A program made the translations under genes and the position numbers. A DNA stretch of 64,000 nt, taken from NCBI GenBank assembly GCA_017474765.1, contig JAFVGW010000029.1, positions 18,950 through 82,949 on the forward strand, written 5' to 3'. This document shows positions 17,193 to 27,458 of this stretch, in pieces. Position 1 is the stretch's first letter. The number at the start of each line of letters is the position of its first letter. Origin of the DNA: Salinivirgaceae bacterium. Its GTDB lineage: Bacteria > Bacteroidota > Bacteroidia > Bacteroidales > SZUA-534. The notes beneath the pieces were generated by a model. That model was not told the origin of the DNA, did not search any database, and saw only the letters and a program-made list of their open reading frames with translations.

Positions 17193-18746
17193 GTGAAACG
17201 ACAACGTTTTTCGGGCATTCTGGCGCTGATGATTATATCGCTTTTCGGCATCATTGCCGTGCAGATTTTCTGGGTGCGCAAGGCAATCTCGGTGCGCGAC
17301 GAGCAGTTTGCGCAGCACGTCAACTTTGCTTTGCAGAATGCGGCTTTCCGCATCGAGCGCAATCAGAACGCCTTTTTCATTTCGAACTTTATGTCGGGAA
17401 TGGCGGGCAAGGCGCGCAACCGTCAGGAGGAGTCGCTCATTATGACGTTGAGCGATTTCGGCAACCGCAGCAAGGAGCACGTCATCGACCTTTCTAAAAT
17501 GAAGAAGGAGAGAAACGGCAATACTGAAACCTATAGTTATCAGATTGATACTGTGGTCGATGGTGGCAATGTGTCGTTTCAGGCATACTCGTCGGTTACG
17601 CAGCCCGACGGCCAAGGCGGCTGGGGGCGCGCGGGTATGGAGCAACTGATGGAGCAGATGCTTTTCGAGTTCAACATCAAGGACCGCCCAATCAGCGAGC
17701 GCGTCGATTTCACAACCATCAAGCCCACGCTGGCTTTCGAGTTCCGCAACGCGGGCATCGACCTTCCGTTTGAGTTCGCCGTCACCGACAGCAAGGGCGT
17801 GCCTTACGAGAATCTGAAATCGAAGGGCTATAAAAGTCAGAAGCGGACCTTCAAAACAAGCCTGTTTCCCAACGATTTCGCGCAGCACGACGAGAAACTC
17901 TCGGTCTATTTTCCCGACCGCCGCAATGTGATTTACAGTTCGGTGATGCTGCCCATTTGGGGCTCGGTGCTGTTCACAACTATCATATTGATAACATTTT
18001 GGGTGACAATCCGCACAATGGTCGACCAAAAGCGCACGTCGGAGGTGAAGACCGATTTTGTGAACAATATGACGCACGAGTTCAAGACGCCGCTGGCCAC
18101 AATCCAACTGGCCGCCGACTCAATCACGTCGCCGTCGGTGATTGGCGACCCCGAGAAAATTCAGCGTTTCACAAGCATTATCAAGGAGGAGAACCGCCGA
18201 ATGAACCGTCAGGTGGAGACGGTGCTGCAAATGTCGATGCTCGACAAGAAAGACTTTAATCTGAACTTGCAACCCACTCACGTTCAGCCGTTTATTGAGA
18301 AGGCGGTGAGCAATATCAGCCTTCAGGTTGAGCACCGTGGCGGCACAATCAAACTTGTCAACAATGCCAAAAACGATTTTGCCCGCGTTGACCAATCGCA
18401 CTTTATCAATGTGATTTACAACTTGTTGGACAATGCCAATAAATACTCAATCGATACGCCGCCCGACATAACCGTTACCACCCGCAACATTGGCACCGAC
18501 CTGCTTATCTCGGTGAGCGACAAGGGAATAGGTATGGACAAGGAGACGCAGGAGAAGGTGTTCGAGAAGTTCTACCGCCACCCGACGGGTAACGTGCACA
18601 CAGTCAAAGGGTTCGGACTTGGATTGAGTTACGTGAAGGCCATTGTGCTCTCGTGCAAGGGCGAAATCAAAGTGTCGAGTCAGAAAGGCGAGGGGAGCAC
18701 CTTCGAAATCTGGCTGCCGACAATTGATGAAAACGTTGAATCATAA
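17193..18746 (+). CDS. sensor histidine kinase, RprX-like
   Basis: About 517 residues from GTG 17193. The start is chosen because it lies just before the first membrane segment (SGILALMIISLFGIIAVQIF) and downstream of a TAnnTTTG box; the open frame continues up to ATG 17061. A periplasmic sensor region follows, then a second membrane segment (VMLPIWGSVLFTTIILITFW), the HisKA H-box NNMTHEFKTPLATI with intact His, and HATPase boxes NLLDNANKYS, DKGIGMD, FEKFYR and GFGLGLSYV. It pairs with the OmpR-type regulator 12 nt downstream. Length and layout resemble RprX of Bacteroides fragilis. The signal is unknown. Confidence 0.9.
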   Translation: MKRQRFSGILALMIISLFGIIAVQIFWVRKAISVRDEQFAQHVNFALQNAAFRIERNQNAFFISNFMSGMAGKARNRQEESLIMTLSDFGNRSKEHVIDLSKMKKERNGNTETYSYQIDTVVDGGNVSFQAYSSVTQPDGQGGWGRAGMEQLMEQMLFEFNIKDRPISERVDFTTIKPTLAFEFRNAGIDLPFEFAVTDSKGVPYENLKSKGYKSQKRTFKTSLFPNDFAQHDEKLSVYFPDRRNVIYSSVMLPIWGSVLFTTIILITFWVTIRTMVDQKRTSEVKTDFVNNMTHEFKTPLATIQLAADSITSPSVIGDPEKIQRFTSIIKEENRRMNRQVETVLQMSMLDKKDFNLNLQPTHVQPFIEKAVSNISLQVEHRGGTIKLVNNAKNDFARVDQSHFINVIYNLLDNANKYSIDTPPDITVTTRNIGTDLLISVSDKGIGMDKETQEKVFEKFYRHPTGNVHTVKGFGLGLSYVKAIVLSCKGEIKVSSQKGEGSTFEIWLPTIDENVES

Positions 18747-18758
18747 ATACTTACAGAT

Positions 18759-19457
18759 ATGTCAAAGCAACAGATTCTTTTGGTTGAGGACGATGTGAAT
18801 TTCGGCTCGGTGCTGCGTTCGTTCCTGGAAATGAACGATTTGGACGTTACGCTTGTCGATGACGGCCTGAACGCAGTGTCCACCTTCAAGGCAGGTCAGT
18901 TCGACCTTTGCATTTTGGATGTGATGCTGCCCCACGTCGACGGCTTCACCATTGGTGCCGAAATCAAGCAGTTGAAGCCTGCCACGCCGATTATCTACCT
19001 GACTGCCAAGAATATGAAGGAAGATATGATTAAAGGCTACAAGATTGGTGCCGACGATTATATCACAAAACCATTTGATTCTGAACTGCTTATCTATAAG
19101 ATAAAAGCCATTCTGAAACGCACGCCCGCAAGTCAGCAGCCCGATAATTCCGTCGAGGAACTGACGATTGGCCGCTATGTGTTCAACGTGAAGAACCGCA
19201 CCCTGACGTTTGAAGACGGCTCACAAACCAAACTCTCGCCCAAAGAAGCGGAACTGCTTTGCTTTCTGAATCAGAACGTTAACAATGTTGTGGACCGCAA
19301 CCTGACGCTCGAGAAAATCTGGGGCGAGACGGGCTATTTCACCGCCCGCAGTATGGACGTTTTCATCACCAAACTGCGCAAATACCTGAAATCCGACCCG
19401 AACATTGAGATTACCAACGTTCACGGAACAGGGTATATTTTGGGGGTGAAAGGGTAG
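18759..19457 (+). CDS. OmpR-family response regulator, RprY-like
   Basis: The 232-residue regulator has an N-terminal receiver (VEDD acidic pocket, ILDVMLPHVDG with the phospho-Asp, YLTAKN, ITKPF) and a C-terminal winged helix for DNA binding (LSPKEAELLCFLNQN to SMDVFITKLRKYL). It is the cognate partner of the kinase 12 nt upstream and resembles RprY. Target promoters cannot be told from the window. Confidence 0.93.
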   Translation: MSKQQILLVEDDVNFGSVLRSFLEMNDLDVTLVDDGLNAVSTFKAGQFDLCILDVMLPHVDGFTIGAEIKQLKPATPIIYLTAKNMKEDMIKGYKIGADDYITKPFDSELLIYKIKAILKRTPASQQPDNSVEELTIGRYVFNVKNRTLTFEDGSQTKLSPKEAELLCFLNQNVNNVVDRNLTLEKIWGETGYFTARSMDVFITKLRKYLKSDPNIEITNVHGTGYILGVKG

Positions 19458-19622
19458 AAGCCAGTATTTATTTTTACTCTGTAGATTCGCTGAAGGCGAC
19501 ACCTATTAATAAATGTCTGTGCTGATAGACTCAGATTCCTGCACAAATGCCTTGTTCGCGCGTGTTTGTTCCAATAAATATATACTATTTTCCAAAAACG
19601 GATTTTCGAGCCAAAATTCTTT

Positions 19623-19630
19623 TACTTTTG
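19623..19630 (+). promoter_or_regulatory. -7 box candidate (TACTTTTG) upstream of secA
   Basis: TACTTTTG matches TAnnTTTG 66 nt before the secA start; the -33 region (GATTTTCG) is only a partial match. It would give a leader of about 60 nt for the secA-DUF6913-dapA transcript. Confidence 0.4.
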
Positions 19631-19695
19631 CCGTATTTGCAAAAAAAATGTATTTGATAATTAATCATTTGATAAACAAATAATTACAATAATAT

Positions 19696-22600
19696 ATGGG
19701 AATAATTGACGGCTTCCTGACAAAGTTGTTCGGGAACAAATCCGACCGAGACATCAAAGAGATAATGCCATACGTTATCGCAACCAACGAGGAATACGCC
19801 AAACTGGCTAATCTCTCGAACGACGAGTTGCGTCAGCAAAGCATTGAACTTCAGCAGATTATACAAGACCGCATCAGCGATGAGAACAAACAGATTGCCG
19901 ATTTGCGTCAGCAGATTGAGCAGGAAGAAGACATCGAGAAGAAGGAAAATCTTTACAATCAGATAGATAAGATTGAGGAAACCATCGACACCAAAATTGC
20001 CGATGTGCTCGACGAGTTGCTGCCGCGCGCCTTCGCCATTATCAAGGACACCGCGCGCAGGTTCAAAGAGCACACCGAGGTCGAGGTTACGGCAACGCAG
20101 TTCGACCGCGACATTGCCGCCGTCCGCGACAGCGTTGAAATCCGCGGCGACAAGGCCATCTGGTTCAACACCTGGACCGCTGGCGGCTCGCCAATCACGT
20201 GGGATATGGTGCACTACGACGTGCAACTTATCGGCGGTGTGGCACTGCACAAAGGCAAGATTGCCGAGATGGCCACTGGCGAGGGCAAGACACTTGTGGC
20301 CACTCTGCCTGTGTTCCTTAACGCACTGACACACAGAGGTGTGCATATGGTCACCGTGAACGACTATCTGGCAAAACGTGACGCCGAATGGATGGGCACG
20401 CTCTACGAATTCCACGGTCTTCGCGTGGACTGCATCGACAAGCACGAGCCCAACAGCGAGCCGCGCCGCAAGGCTTATCAGGCCGATGTGACCTTCGGAA
20501 CAAACAACGAGTTCGGTTTCGACTATCTGCGCGACAATATGGCCATCAGCCCCGACGACCTTGTGCAGCGCCGCCACAACTACGCCATCGTCGATGAGGT
20601 GGACTCGGTGTTGATTGACGACGCCCGTACACCACTTATTATATCGGGCCCCGTGCCAAAGGGCGACAACCAACTGTTCGACCAATTCAAGCCGCAGGTG
20701 ATGAAACTCTATCAGGCACAGCGCGACCTGGTTACGAAACTTCTGGCCGACGCCAAGAAACTCATCGCCGAAGGCAACGAGGAAGAGGGCGGAAAACTGC
20801 TGCTGCGCGCAAACAAAGGTCTGCCTAAGCACAAGCCGCTCATCCGCTATCTGAGCGAGCCTGGCGTGAAGGTGATGATGCAGAAGACCGAGAACTTCTA
20901 TATGCAGGACAACAGCAAGAATATGTACTTGATTACTGACGACCTGTATTTCATCATTGAAGAGAAGCAGAACGCCATCGAACTTACTGATAAAGGTATC
21001 GATTTGATTTCGAGCGATTTGGAAGATAAGAATTTCTTTGTGATGCCCGATGTGGGCGCAGAGATTGCCGAACTTGAGCATCAGAATCTGCCAACAGCCG
21101 AACTTGTTGAGAAAAAAGACAAACTGCTGCAGGATTACTCAATAAAAACCGAGCGTATCCACACTATAAATCAGTTGCTTAAGGCTTACGCGATGTTTGA
21201 GCGCGACGTTGAGTACGTGGTTGTGGACAACAAGGTGAAGATTGTGGACGAGCAGACGGGCCGTATTATGGAAGGCCGCCGCTATTCCGACGGTCTGCAC
21301 CAAGCCATCGAGGCCAAGGAAAACGTGAAGGTCGAGGCCGCAACGCAGACCTACGCAACCATCACGCTGCAGAACTATTTCCGTATGTATAAGAAACTTG
21401 CGGGTATGACTGGTACCGCTGAGACCGAGGCTGGTGAGTTCTGGAACATCTACAAACTCGATGTTGTGGTCATCCCGACCAACCGCCCCGTGCAGCGTAT
21501 CGACTACGACGATTTGGTTTACAAAACGGCCCGCGAGAAGTACAACGCCGTCATCAACGAGATTGTGAAACTCAACGAGGCTGGCCGCCCTGTGCTTGTG
21601 GGTACCACATCGGTCGAGATTTCAGAACTTTTGAGCCGAATGCTGAAAATGCGCGGCATCAAACATAACGTGCTGAATGCCAAGCAGCACCAACGTGAGG
21701 CCGAGATTGTGGCCGAGGCTGGTAAACGCGGCACGGTGACCATCGCTACCAATATGGCAGGCCGTGGTACCGACATCAAACTGACGCCTGAAGTGCGTGA
21801 GGCTGGCGGTCTGGCCATTCTGGGCACCGAGCGCCACGAGTCACGCCGCGTCGACCGTCAGTTGCGTGGCCGTGCAGGTCGTCAGGGCGACCCTGGTTCG
21901 TCGCAGTTCTTCGTTTCGCTCGAGGACAATCTGATGCGACTCTTCGGCTCTGACCGCATTGCAGGCCTGATGGACAAGATGGGACTTGAAGAAGGCGAGG
22001 TGATTCAGCACTCAATGATTTCGAAATCAATCGAACGCGCGCAGAAGAAGGTGGAAGAGAACAACTTCGGCATCCGTAAGCGCCTGCTCGAGTATGATGA
22101 CGTGATGAACAACCAACGCGAGGTTATCTACAAACGCCGCCGCCACGCTCTGTTTGGCGACCGTCTGCAGGTCGACATCGTGAACAATATTTTTGATGTG
22201 TGCGAGCAGATGGCCAATGAGTATAAGGACGCCAACGACTACGAGGAACTGAAACTCGCAAACGTGCGCACGCTCTCAATCGATACGCCGTTTGATGAGG
22301 AAACCTTCAACCGCGAGAGTGCCGCCGAACTGGCCAACCAACTCTATCAGGCTGCCATCGACGCATACAAACGCAAATCGCAGCAGATACAGCAGCGCGT
22401 TTGGCCTGTCATCAAGAATGTGTATGAGACTCAGGGGCAGACATATACCAACATTGTTATTCCGATTACCGACGGCCGCAAGACCTACAACATCGTCACC
22501 AATCTGAAACGCGCCTACGAGTCGGAAGGCAAAGATTTGGTAACATCTATCGAAAAGAGTATTAGCCTTTTGACTATTGATGACGCTTGGCGCGAGCACT

Positions 22601-22980
22601 TGCGTGAGATGGACGACCTGAAGCAGAGCGTGCAGAACGCCACCTACGAGCAGAAAGACCCGCTTTTGATTTACAAATTCGAGTCGTTCAACCTGTTCAA
22701 GGCGATGATTGAGAAGATAAATTCCGAACTTGTTTCGATAATTATGAAGGGCAATCTGCCAATTCAGGACCCCGAGCAGGTTCGTCAGGTTGAGCAGCGC
22801 CGCCAACTCGATATGAGCCGCTTCAACACAGGCCGCACCGAGCAAGGTCAGGGCCAACGCCCCGAAGACCGCAAGGTACAGCCCGTGAGAGTGGACAAGA
22901 AGGTTGGCCGCAACGACCCGTGCCCCTGCGGCAGCGGCAAGAAGTTCAAAAACTGCCACGGAATGAATCTGCCTGAATAA
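19696..22980 (+). CDS. secA: preprotein translocase ATPase SecA
   Basis: The 1,094-residue SecA is longer than the 901-residue E. coli protein, as is usual in Bacteroidetes, because of insertions in and near the nucleotide-binding and preprotein domains. Walker A is [11 protein letters not shown], the DEAD-like motif is [15 protein letters not shown], motif VI is [15 protein letters not shown], and the C-terminus has the zinc-binding SecB/lipid tail [14 protein letters not shown]. It drives Sec-dependent export at the inner membrane. It is the first gene of a probable operon with DUF6913 (7 nt) and dapA. Confidence 0.98.
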   Translation: MGIIDGFLTKLFGNKSDRDIKEIMPYVIATNEEYAKLANLSNDELRQQSIELQQIIQDRISDENKQIADLRQQIEQEEDIEKKENLYNQIDKIEETIDTKIADVLDELLPRAFAIIKDTARRFKEHTEVEVTATQFDRDIAAVRDSVEIRGDKAIWFNTWTAGGSPITWDMVHYDVQLIGGVALHKGKIAEMATGEGKTLVATLPVFLNALTHRGVHMVTVNDYLAKRDAEWMGTLYEFHGLRVDCIDKHEPNSEPRRKAYQADVTFGTNNEFGFDYLRDNMAISPDDLVQRRHNYAIVDEVDSVLIDDARTPLIISGPVPKGDNQLFDQFKPQVMKLYQAQRDLVTKLLADAKKLIAEGNEEEGGKLLLRANKGLPKHKPLIRYLSEPGVKVMMQKTENFYMQDNSKNMYLITDDLYFIIEEKQNAIELTDKGIDLISSDLEDKNFFVMPDVGAEIAELEHQNLPTAELVEKKDKLLQDYSIKTERIHTINQLLKAYAMFERDVEYVVVDNKVKIVDEQTGRIMEGRRYSDGLHQAIEAKENVKVEAATQTYATITLQNYFRMYKKLAGMTGTAETEAGEFWNIYKLDVVVIPTNRPVQRIDYDDLVYKTAREKYNAVINEIVKLNEAGRPVLVGTTSVEISELLSRMLKMRGIKHNVLNAKQHQREAEIVAEAGKRGTVTIATNMAGRGTDIKLTPEVREAGGLAILGTERHESRRVDRQLRGRAGRQGDPGSSQFFVSLEDNLMRLFGSDRIAGLMDKMGLEEGEVIQHSMISKSIERAQKKVEENNFGIRKRLLEYDDVMNNQREVIYKRRRHALFGDRLQVDIVNNIFDVCEQMANEYKDANDYEELKLANVRTLSIDTPFDEETFNRESAAELANQLYQAAIDAYKRKSQQIQQRVWPVIKNVYETQGQTYTNIVIPITDGRKTYNIVTNLKRAYESEGKDLVTSIEKSISLLTIDDAWREHLREMDDLKQSVQNATYEQKDPLLIYKFESFNLFKAMIEKINSELVSIIMKGNLPIQDPEQVRQVEQRRQLDMSRFNTGRTEQGQGQRPEDRKVQPVRVDKKVGRNDPCPCGSGKKFKNCHGMNLPE

Positions 22981-22987
22981 CAGCACT

Positions 22988-23524
22988 ATGCAGAAACGGT
23001 ACAATCCCATTCGGCTAAAACTGAGCCAACTCATTGTTGGTGAGCACGATGCGCCCAATCGCGTGGCCGTGCCGTGCCCGCTCGAGAAGGCCGCACGAGT
23101 GGGGCTGCTGTTTGCCATTTCGTCAGATTCCGACCTTGCCGACGCCAACTACGTGTACAGCCAACTCACTGGATTCAAGGCTGGTGTGACGGCTTTGGGT
23201 TACGTGCCGAACCGCAAGGAACTGTCGGCCTATCAGCAACAGTGCCATTTCAGCCTGTTCACCGATGCCGACCTTGACTTTCTGTACCGCCCCAAAAGCG
23301 GTTTGGTGGCCGATTTCGAGGCAACAGCGTTCGACATTCTCATCGACCTGAATTCGGCCGATTACTATCCGACAAGGCTGATGCTGCACCGTACGGCTGC
23401 CCGATTCCGCATCGGCCGCTTTGCCGAGCGTCAGCCGTTCGACCTGATGCTGAGCATCGACGACACAAAAGACGCGAAATACTATTTTGAACAGATACAG
23501 TTTTATCTAAAGAAATTTAATTGA
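22988..23524 (+). CDS. DUF6913 family protein
   Basis: The 178-residue soluble protein is of the type commonly found next to dapA in Bacteroidales genomes (DUF6913, as I recognise it). It shows an alternating alpha/beta pattern (VGLLFAISSDSDLADANYVY, FDILIDLNSADYYPTRLMLH) suggesting a Rossmann-like fold. No catalytic motif is evident. Its stop codon overlaps the beginning of the dapA frame region, and spacing to secA is 7 nt, so it is translated in an operon with both. Function unknown. Confidence 0.75.
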   Translation: MQKRYNPIRLKLSQLIVGEHDAPNRVAVPCPLEKAARVGLLFAISSDSDLADANYVYSQLTGFKAGVTALGYVPNRKELSAYQQQCHFSLFTDADLDFLYRPKSGLVADFEATAFDILIDLNSADYYPTRLMLHRTAARFRIGRFAERQPFDLMLSIDDTKDAKYYFEQIQFYLKKFN

Positions 23525-23532
23525 TTATCAAT

Positions 23533-24417
23533 ATGATGCAACAATTGCGAGGTGTGGGCGTGGCAATGGTAACGCCATTCAGCACCGATGGAAAAATTGA
23601 TTATCAGGCACTTGAAAACATTATTGAGTCGCAAGTGACCAACGGCACCGATTACATTGTGGCGTTAGGAACCACAGGCGAACCTGCAACTCTCTCAAAA
23701 TCAGAGAAAGACGAGTTGCTCGACTTCATTATCGGCAAGGTCGCGGGCCGCATCCCGATTGTGGTGGGCTGTGGCGGCAACAACACCGCCGACGTGATTG
23801 CGCAGGCCAAGGAATATGCCAAAAACGACAAAATCGCGGCACTGCTTTCGGTTGCGCCGTTCTACAACAAGCCCAACCAGCGCGGCGTGTACGCCCACTT
23901 CAAGGCTTTGACCGACAATGTTGATAAACCGATAATTCTATATAACGTGCCTGGCCGCACGGGCATCAACATCTCGCCCGACGTGGTTGTGAGCCTTGCC
24001 AACGACTGCCGCAACATTGTGGGCGTGAAAGAGGCGTCGGGCAATGTGGCACAGTGTATGCAACTTGCCAGCCGTTGTCCGAAGGATTTTCTGCTCATTT
24101 CGGGCGACGACGCTCTGACTCTGCCGCTCATTGCCTGCGGATTCTCAGGCGTGATTTCGGTGCTTCAGAACGCGTTCCCCGCTCAGTTCAGCAAGATTGT
24201 CCACCTTGCTCTCGACGGCCGTTTCAGCGAAGCCCGCGAGCAGCATCTGAAGTTCCTGCCAGTCATCGACACTCTGTTTGCCGAAGGCAGTCCGTCGGGC
24301 GTAAAAGCCTATCTTGAACTGCAAGGGAAGGCGAAAAATGTCGTTCGTCTGCCGCTTGCAACGGTGAGCGATGGGCTGTATGAGAAGATAAAGGTGCTGA
24401 ACAACAACATTAAATAG
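23533..24417 (+). CDS. dapA: 4-hydroxy-tetrahydrodipicolinate synthase
   Basis: The enzyme is 294 residues from ATG 23533 (MMQQLRGVGVAMVTPF); an upstream TTG at 23521 is less likely. It condenses pyruvate with aspartate semialdehyde in lysine/diaminopimelate synthesis in the cytoplasm. Visible motifs are GTTGEPATL (substrate-binding Thr pair), LYNVPGRTG (Tyr of the proton relay) and VGVKEASGN (Schiff-base Lys). Length is normal. It is the last gene of the secA operon and is followed by tRNA-Arg, which has its own promoter. Confidence 0.97.
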   Translation: MMQQLRGVGVAMVTPFSTDGKIDYQALENIIESQVTNGTDYIVALGTTGEPATLSKSEKDELLDFIIGKVAGRIPIVVGCGGNNTADVIAQAKEYAKNDKIAALLSVAPFYNKPNQRGVYAHFKALTDNVDKPIILYNVPGRTGINISPDVVVSLANDCRNIVGVKEASGNVAQCMQLASRCPKDFLLISGDDALTLPLIACGFSGVISVLQNAFPAQFSKIVHLALDGRFSEAREQHLKFLPVIDTLFAEGSPSGVKAYLELQGKAKNVVRLPLATVSDGLYEKIKVLNNNIK

Positions 24418-24475
24418 TTGATTGACAAAATGTTGCAACCATACAAAATTTTAATTAAAAAAAGTTTAGTAAGAG

Positions 24476-24505
24476 TTGCAACAATTGAAAAAGTATCTAT
24501 ATTTG
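24476..24505 (+). promoter_or_regulatory. promoter of tRNA-Arg (TTG-N19-TATATTTG)
   Basis: TTG at 24476-24478 and TATATTTG at 24498-24505 are 19 nt apart, a good match to the Bacteroidetes -33/-7 promoter. The predicted start is near 24511, a few bases before the tRNA at 24518. Confidence 0.75.
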
Positions 24506-24517
24506 CAACCGCTTTAG

Positions 24518-24591
24518 GGCCCCGTAGCTCAACTGTATAGAGCATTTGACTACGGATCAAAAGGTTGTGGGTTAGAATCCCGCCGGGGTCA
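24518..24591 (+). tRNA. tRNA-Arg (anticodon ACG)
   Basis: A complete cloverleaf can be drawn: acceptor GGCCCCG/CGGGGTC, D-stem GCTC/GAGC, anticodon stem TTTGA/TCAAA with loop CTACGGA (anticodon ACG at 24552-24554), T-stem GTGGG/CCCGC with loop TTAGAAT, and discriminator A. CCA is not encoded. The A34 would be converted to inosine to read CGU, CGC and CGA. The T-loop lacks the usual TTCRA, which is mildly atypical. Confidence 0.95.
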
Positions 24592-24601
24592 CAAGTTTTT
24601 T

Positions 24602-24640
24602 AAACCTCTGTCAGACAATAGTTTGCAGGGGTTTTGCTAT
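24602..24640 (+). terminator. probable terminator after tRNA-Arg
   Basis: AAACCTCTG (24602-24610) pairs with CAGGGGTTT (24626-24634) with one wobble, followed by a T-rich but interrupted tract. Moderate strength. Confidence 0.55.
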
Positions 24641-24763
24641 TTTTAGGAGGTGACATCTTCCCGTATTCCAAGCAAATGCCATCGGCACGCTGTTGCTTTT
24701 CCAATTGTTTCCGATATATTTGTTGTTGTGTTTGCAATCAACAAACCTTTAAAACGTACAATT

Positions 24764-25975
24764 ATGAAAAACAAACTCTCGCTGGCCGCCATTGCGTTGG
24801 CGGCTCTTATGACCGCCTGCAGCAGCAAAAACGAAACCATAACCAGCCTCGTTGAACTCCCTGGAACCATTGACAACGAGGCGTTTGCCGCCAATGTGGA
24901 GTCGATTTCGGTGATGAATTTGCAGATGGATGACTATTGGGTATTTGCTGACTGGTCATATGCCGCCTTTCAAAAAATCGTCTTTTCCGACAACTATACC
25001 TATTTATTGAATACAAAGGGGATGCACCTGATGTGCTTTGACGGACAAACAGGAGAAATGGTATCAAGCAGAACAATTAATGGGAATGGTCCTGGCGAAA
25101 TAGTAAGTGCGGAATCAATGTTTTGCATCGGTGATACACTTTGTATTGTCGATTATCCAGGTGTTGTCCGCCAATATGACCGCAACTGCCGATTCATTGG
25201 CAAAATGCGTCAATTCGGCGATTGGGCGCGTCATTATAATATACTTCGATTGAATAACGGTTATGCCTTTGTTTCAGTCGCCAATATTTGGGCCGACACC
25301 TTGTGCCCAGCCATAATATTGACTGATAAATCGTTTAATATCAAATCAAGGCATTTTTCATCAGCACATATACGTTACCATTTGGAAGGATATGCCGATA
25401 TATACTATGCCAACGGCGACACGGTTCGATTCTTTCACCCATTCGACAATCATATCTATTCGCTTTGTGGTGACAGAGAGCAGTGCATAGAATTGGCACT
25501 ACCTAACCCATTGACAATTAAAACGGCAGAAAACATCGGTACTGAATCCATTGACATATTGCGAGAGTACGATGGTTTTTATAATGATTTTTGTGAGTCG
25601 GGCGATTTTATGTGCTTTGGTTACAATATCGACAAAGTACGACATTTGGCAATGCTTGACAAACACACAAATAGCGTTGTGTCGATTAAAAAATTCGATT
25701 TCAGTCAGAACGCAAGCACCGCAGACATTATAACCTCATTTTTCAAAAGGGGAACAATAATTCTAACCGATGGCAACTACATCTATGTTAGGAGTTGGCT
25801 TCATACACTATCCCAATTGCTTAATGGCCACGATGACCTTCTCGATGAACGATTGAAGGAAACGCAAGCCTCATATCACGCATACGTGAAGAAAAACATT
25901 GAATATCTTAAAGATTTAGAACCCGAAGAACTTAATACGGCGAATGTGCTGCTGAAGATTAAACTGAAAGATTGA
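24764..25975 (+). CDS. 6-bladed beta-propeller lipoprotein, tandem copy 1
   Basis: The protein is 403 residues from ATG 24764; the frame is open upstream to 24650, but this ATG gives a proper lipoprotein signal (MKNKLSLAAIALAALMTACS, Cys19). It belongs to the Bacteroidetes 6-bladed beta-propeller family, with segments such as MHLMCFDGQTGEMVSSRTI and GNGPGEIV. It is paralogous to the next gene: the VELPGTI to NLQMDD segment and the C-terminal LLKIKLKD are nearly identical while the middle has diverged. It is membrane-anchored with unknown ligand. The two genes are about 110 nt apart. Confidence 0.8.
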   Translation: MKNKLSLAAIALAALMTACSSKNETITSLVELPGTIDNEAFAANVESISVMNLQMDDYWVFADWSYAAFQKIVFSDNYTYLLNTKGMHLMCFDGQTGEMVSSRTINGNGPGEIVSAESMFCIGDTLCIVDYPGVVRQYDRNCRFIGKMRQFGDWARHYNILRLNNGYAFVSVANIWADTLCPAIILTDKSFNIKSRHFSSAHIRYHLEGYADIYYANGDTVRFFHPFDNHIYSLCGDREQCIELALPNPLTIKTAENIGTESIDILREYDGFYNDFCESGDFMCFGYNIDKVRHLAMLDKHTNSVVSIKKFDFSQNASTADIITSFFKRGTIILTDGNYIYVRSWLHTLSQLLNGHDDLLDERLKETQASYHAYVKKNIEYLKDLEPEELNTANVLLKIKLKD

Positions 25976-26085
25976 AAATGAACGGATGCCGCTTCGCGGG
26001 AAATTGAAAGAAAATTTAAAAACAAAATTCATAATAAATTGATTGTTAAAAATCCCGCCCGTCAGGGCGCTAAAAACAAAACACT

Positions 26086-27267
26086 ATGAACCACAAACTT
26101 TTAACCATCGCCGCACTCTGCGCCACAATGATGGCCTGCAACAGCGGCAACAACACAACATCGACAACCCGCGTTGAACTCCCTGGAACGGTTGACGAAG
26201 AGGCTTTTGCCGCCAATGTGGAGTCAATCTCGGTGATGAATTTGCAGATGGACGATGCTTGGACAATTGCCGATTACCGAAGATTGGCTTTTGCCGATAA
26301 CTACATATACATATCAGAACCAAGACAGATTCGTTTGGCTTGCTTCGATAAGAAAACGGGTGAAAAATTGTCGGACCGAATAATAAAAGGTCGTGGCCCA
26401 GGCGAGATAACACTTTTAAGTACAACATTTTGTATTGGCGACACCATCTGTGTATGCACGGGCAAAAATATTAAACAATACGACCACGACTTAAATTACT
26501 TGGGCGATTTGCACGAATTTGATATGGATATGCAAGGTTATCAACCCGTTCGGCTGAATAACGGGAATTATGCGCTGATGAATTCGCCTTTAACAATGGC
26601 TTTGGATTCGGCTCCTGGTATATTCCTGACTGACAAATCGTTTAATGTTATATCTAAATATTCTATTGCACAACCAAGTTTTATAGAGATGACACCTACT
26701 CACTATGTTAAAGGCGATACAGTTCGATGCTTTTTGTCATTCGACAATCACCTTTACTCAATTTGCGGTGACACGGAACAAACCATTGAACTAATTGTTC
26801 CAAATCCGTTGACTCTTGAAGCAATTATTGATGCCCCAAACGCTTTTGCCAAAGCATTTGAGTATGACGGGATATTCGGCGTTTTGTGCGAATCGGGACG
26901 GTTTATCGTTTTCGCGTATCATTACAACCACGATGATTACACAGCAATGCTCGACAAACGCACAAATAGCGTTACTTCAATAGTTTATAATAAAGAGCCT
27001 GCCGTCAGCACAACCGATATTGTTGTTGACTTTTTCAAGAAAACAAACATTATCCACACCTACGATAATTACATTTATGCGGAGTGCAAAATCCGCAATA
27101 TGAACAAAATGCTCGAAGGCCACGACAACCTTCTCGACGCCCGTTTGAAGAAAGCTCAGGCCGAATACCGCACATACTTGGAACGCAATGCCGAATACAT
27201 CAAAGGCCTTGAACCAGCGGAACGTAACGAGGCAAATGTGATATTGAAAATCAAATTGAAGGATTAG
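26086..27267 (+). CDS. 6-bladed beta-propeller lipoprotein, tandem copy 2
   Basis: The 393-residue paralog of the preceding gene has a lipoprotein signal ending in ATMMACNSG (Cys18). It shares VELPGTVDEEAFAANVES, GRGPGEITLLSTTFCIGDT, FLTDKSFNVIS and a C-terminal VILKIKLKD with copy 1. The sequence between the genes contains small palindromes (for example CGCCCGTCAGGGCG near 26056) and no obvious promoter, so co-transcription is possible. Ligand and role are unknown. Confidence 0.8.
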   Translation: MNHKLLTIAALCATMMACNSGNNTTSTTRVELPGTVDEEAFAANVESISVMNLQMDDAWTIADYRRLAFADNYIYISEPRQIRLACFDKKTGEKLSDRIIKGRGPGEITLLSTTFCIGDTICVCTGKNIKQYDHDLNYLGDLHEFDMDMQGYQPVRLNNGNYALMNSPLTMALDSAPGIFLTDKSFNVISKYSIAQPSFIEMTPTHYVKGDTVRCFLSFDNHLYSICGDTEQTIELIVPNPLTLEAIIDAPNAFAKAFEYDGIFGVLCESGRFIVFAYHYNHDDYTAMLDKRTNSVTSIVYNKEPAVSTTDIVVDFFKKTNIIHTYDNYIYAECKIRNMNKMLEGHDNLLDARLKKAQAEYRTYLERNAEYIKGLEPAERNEANVILKIKLKD

Positions 27268-27303
27268 AAAGTTTTAAGTTATAAGTTTTAGAAGTTTTAA
27301 GTA

Positions 27304-27325
27304 GGGACGTCACAATGTGGCGTCC
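27304..27325. repeat. inverted repeat GGACG...CGTCC
   Basis: GGACG-T-CAC and GTG-G-CGTCC form an imperfect stem around AAT, preceded by GTAG. It is related to the palindromes at 203-230 and 44435-44453. It lies in the convergent spacer after the second propeller gene, next to a short TTTTAAG repeat. Confidence 0.6.
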
Positions 27326-27402
27326 GATTCGCTGATTAGTCGATTCTCCAGTTCAACAAATCATGTCTATAGTCAGAAGCCATGAATCGAAAGGCATAAA
27401 AG

Positions 27403-27440
27403 AAAAAAACGCAGCCCACAATTATTGTAGACTGCGTTTT
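27403..27440 (-). terminator. intrinsic terminator of rng (minus), probably bidirectional
   Basis: On the plus strand AAAACGCAG (27406-27414) pairs with CTGCGTTTT (27432-27440), with further partial pairing CACAAT/ATTGT inside. On the minus strand the stem is followed by seven T residues. It sits between convergent genes, so it may also stop plus-strand transcripts. Confidence 0.85.
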
Positions 27441-27458
27441 ATAACATAAACAATTCGT

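Noticed and set aside
19684..21081. 465-codon open frame on the minus strand inside secA
   Set aside because: It is fully antisense to secA, its composition (His/Val/Leu-rich) mirrors secA codon usage, and it has no domain pattern.
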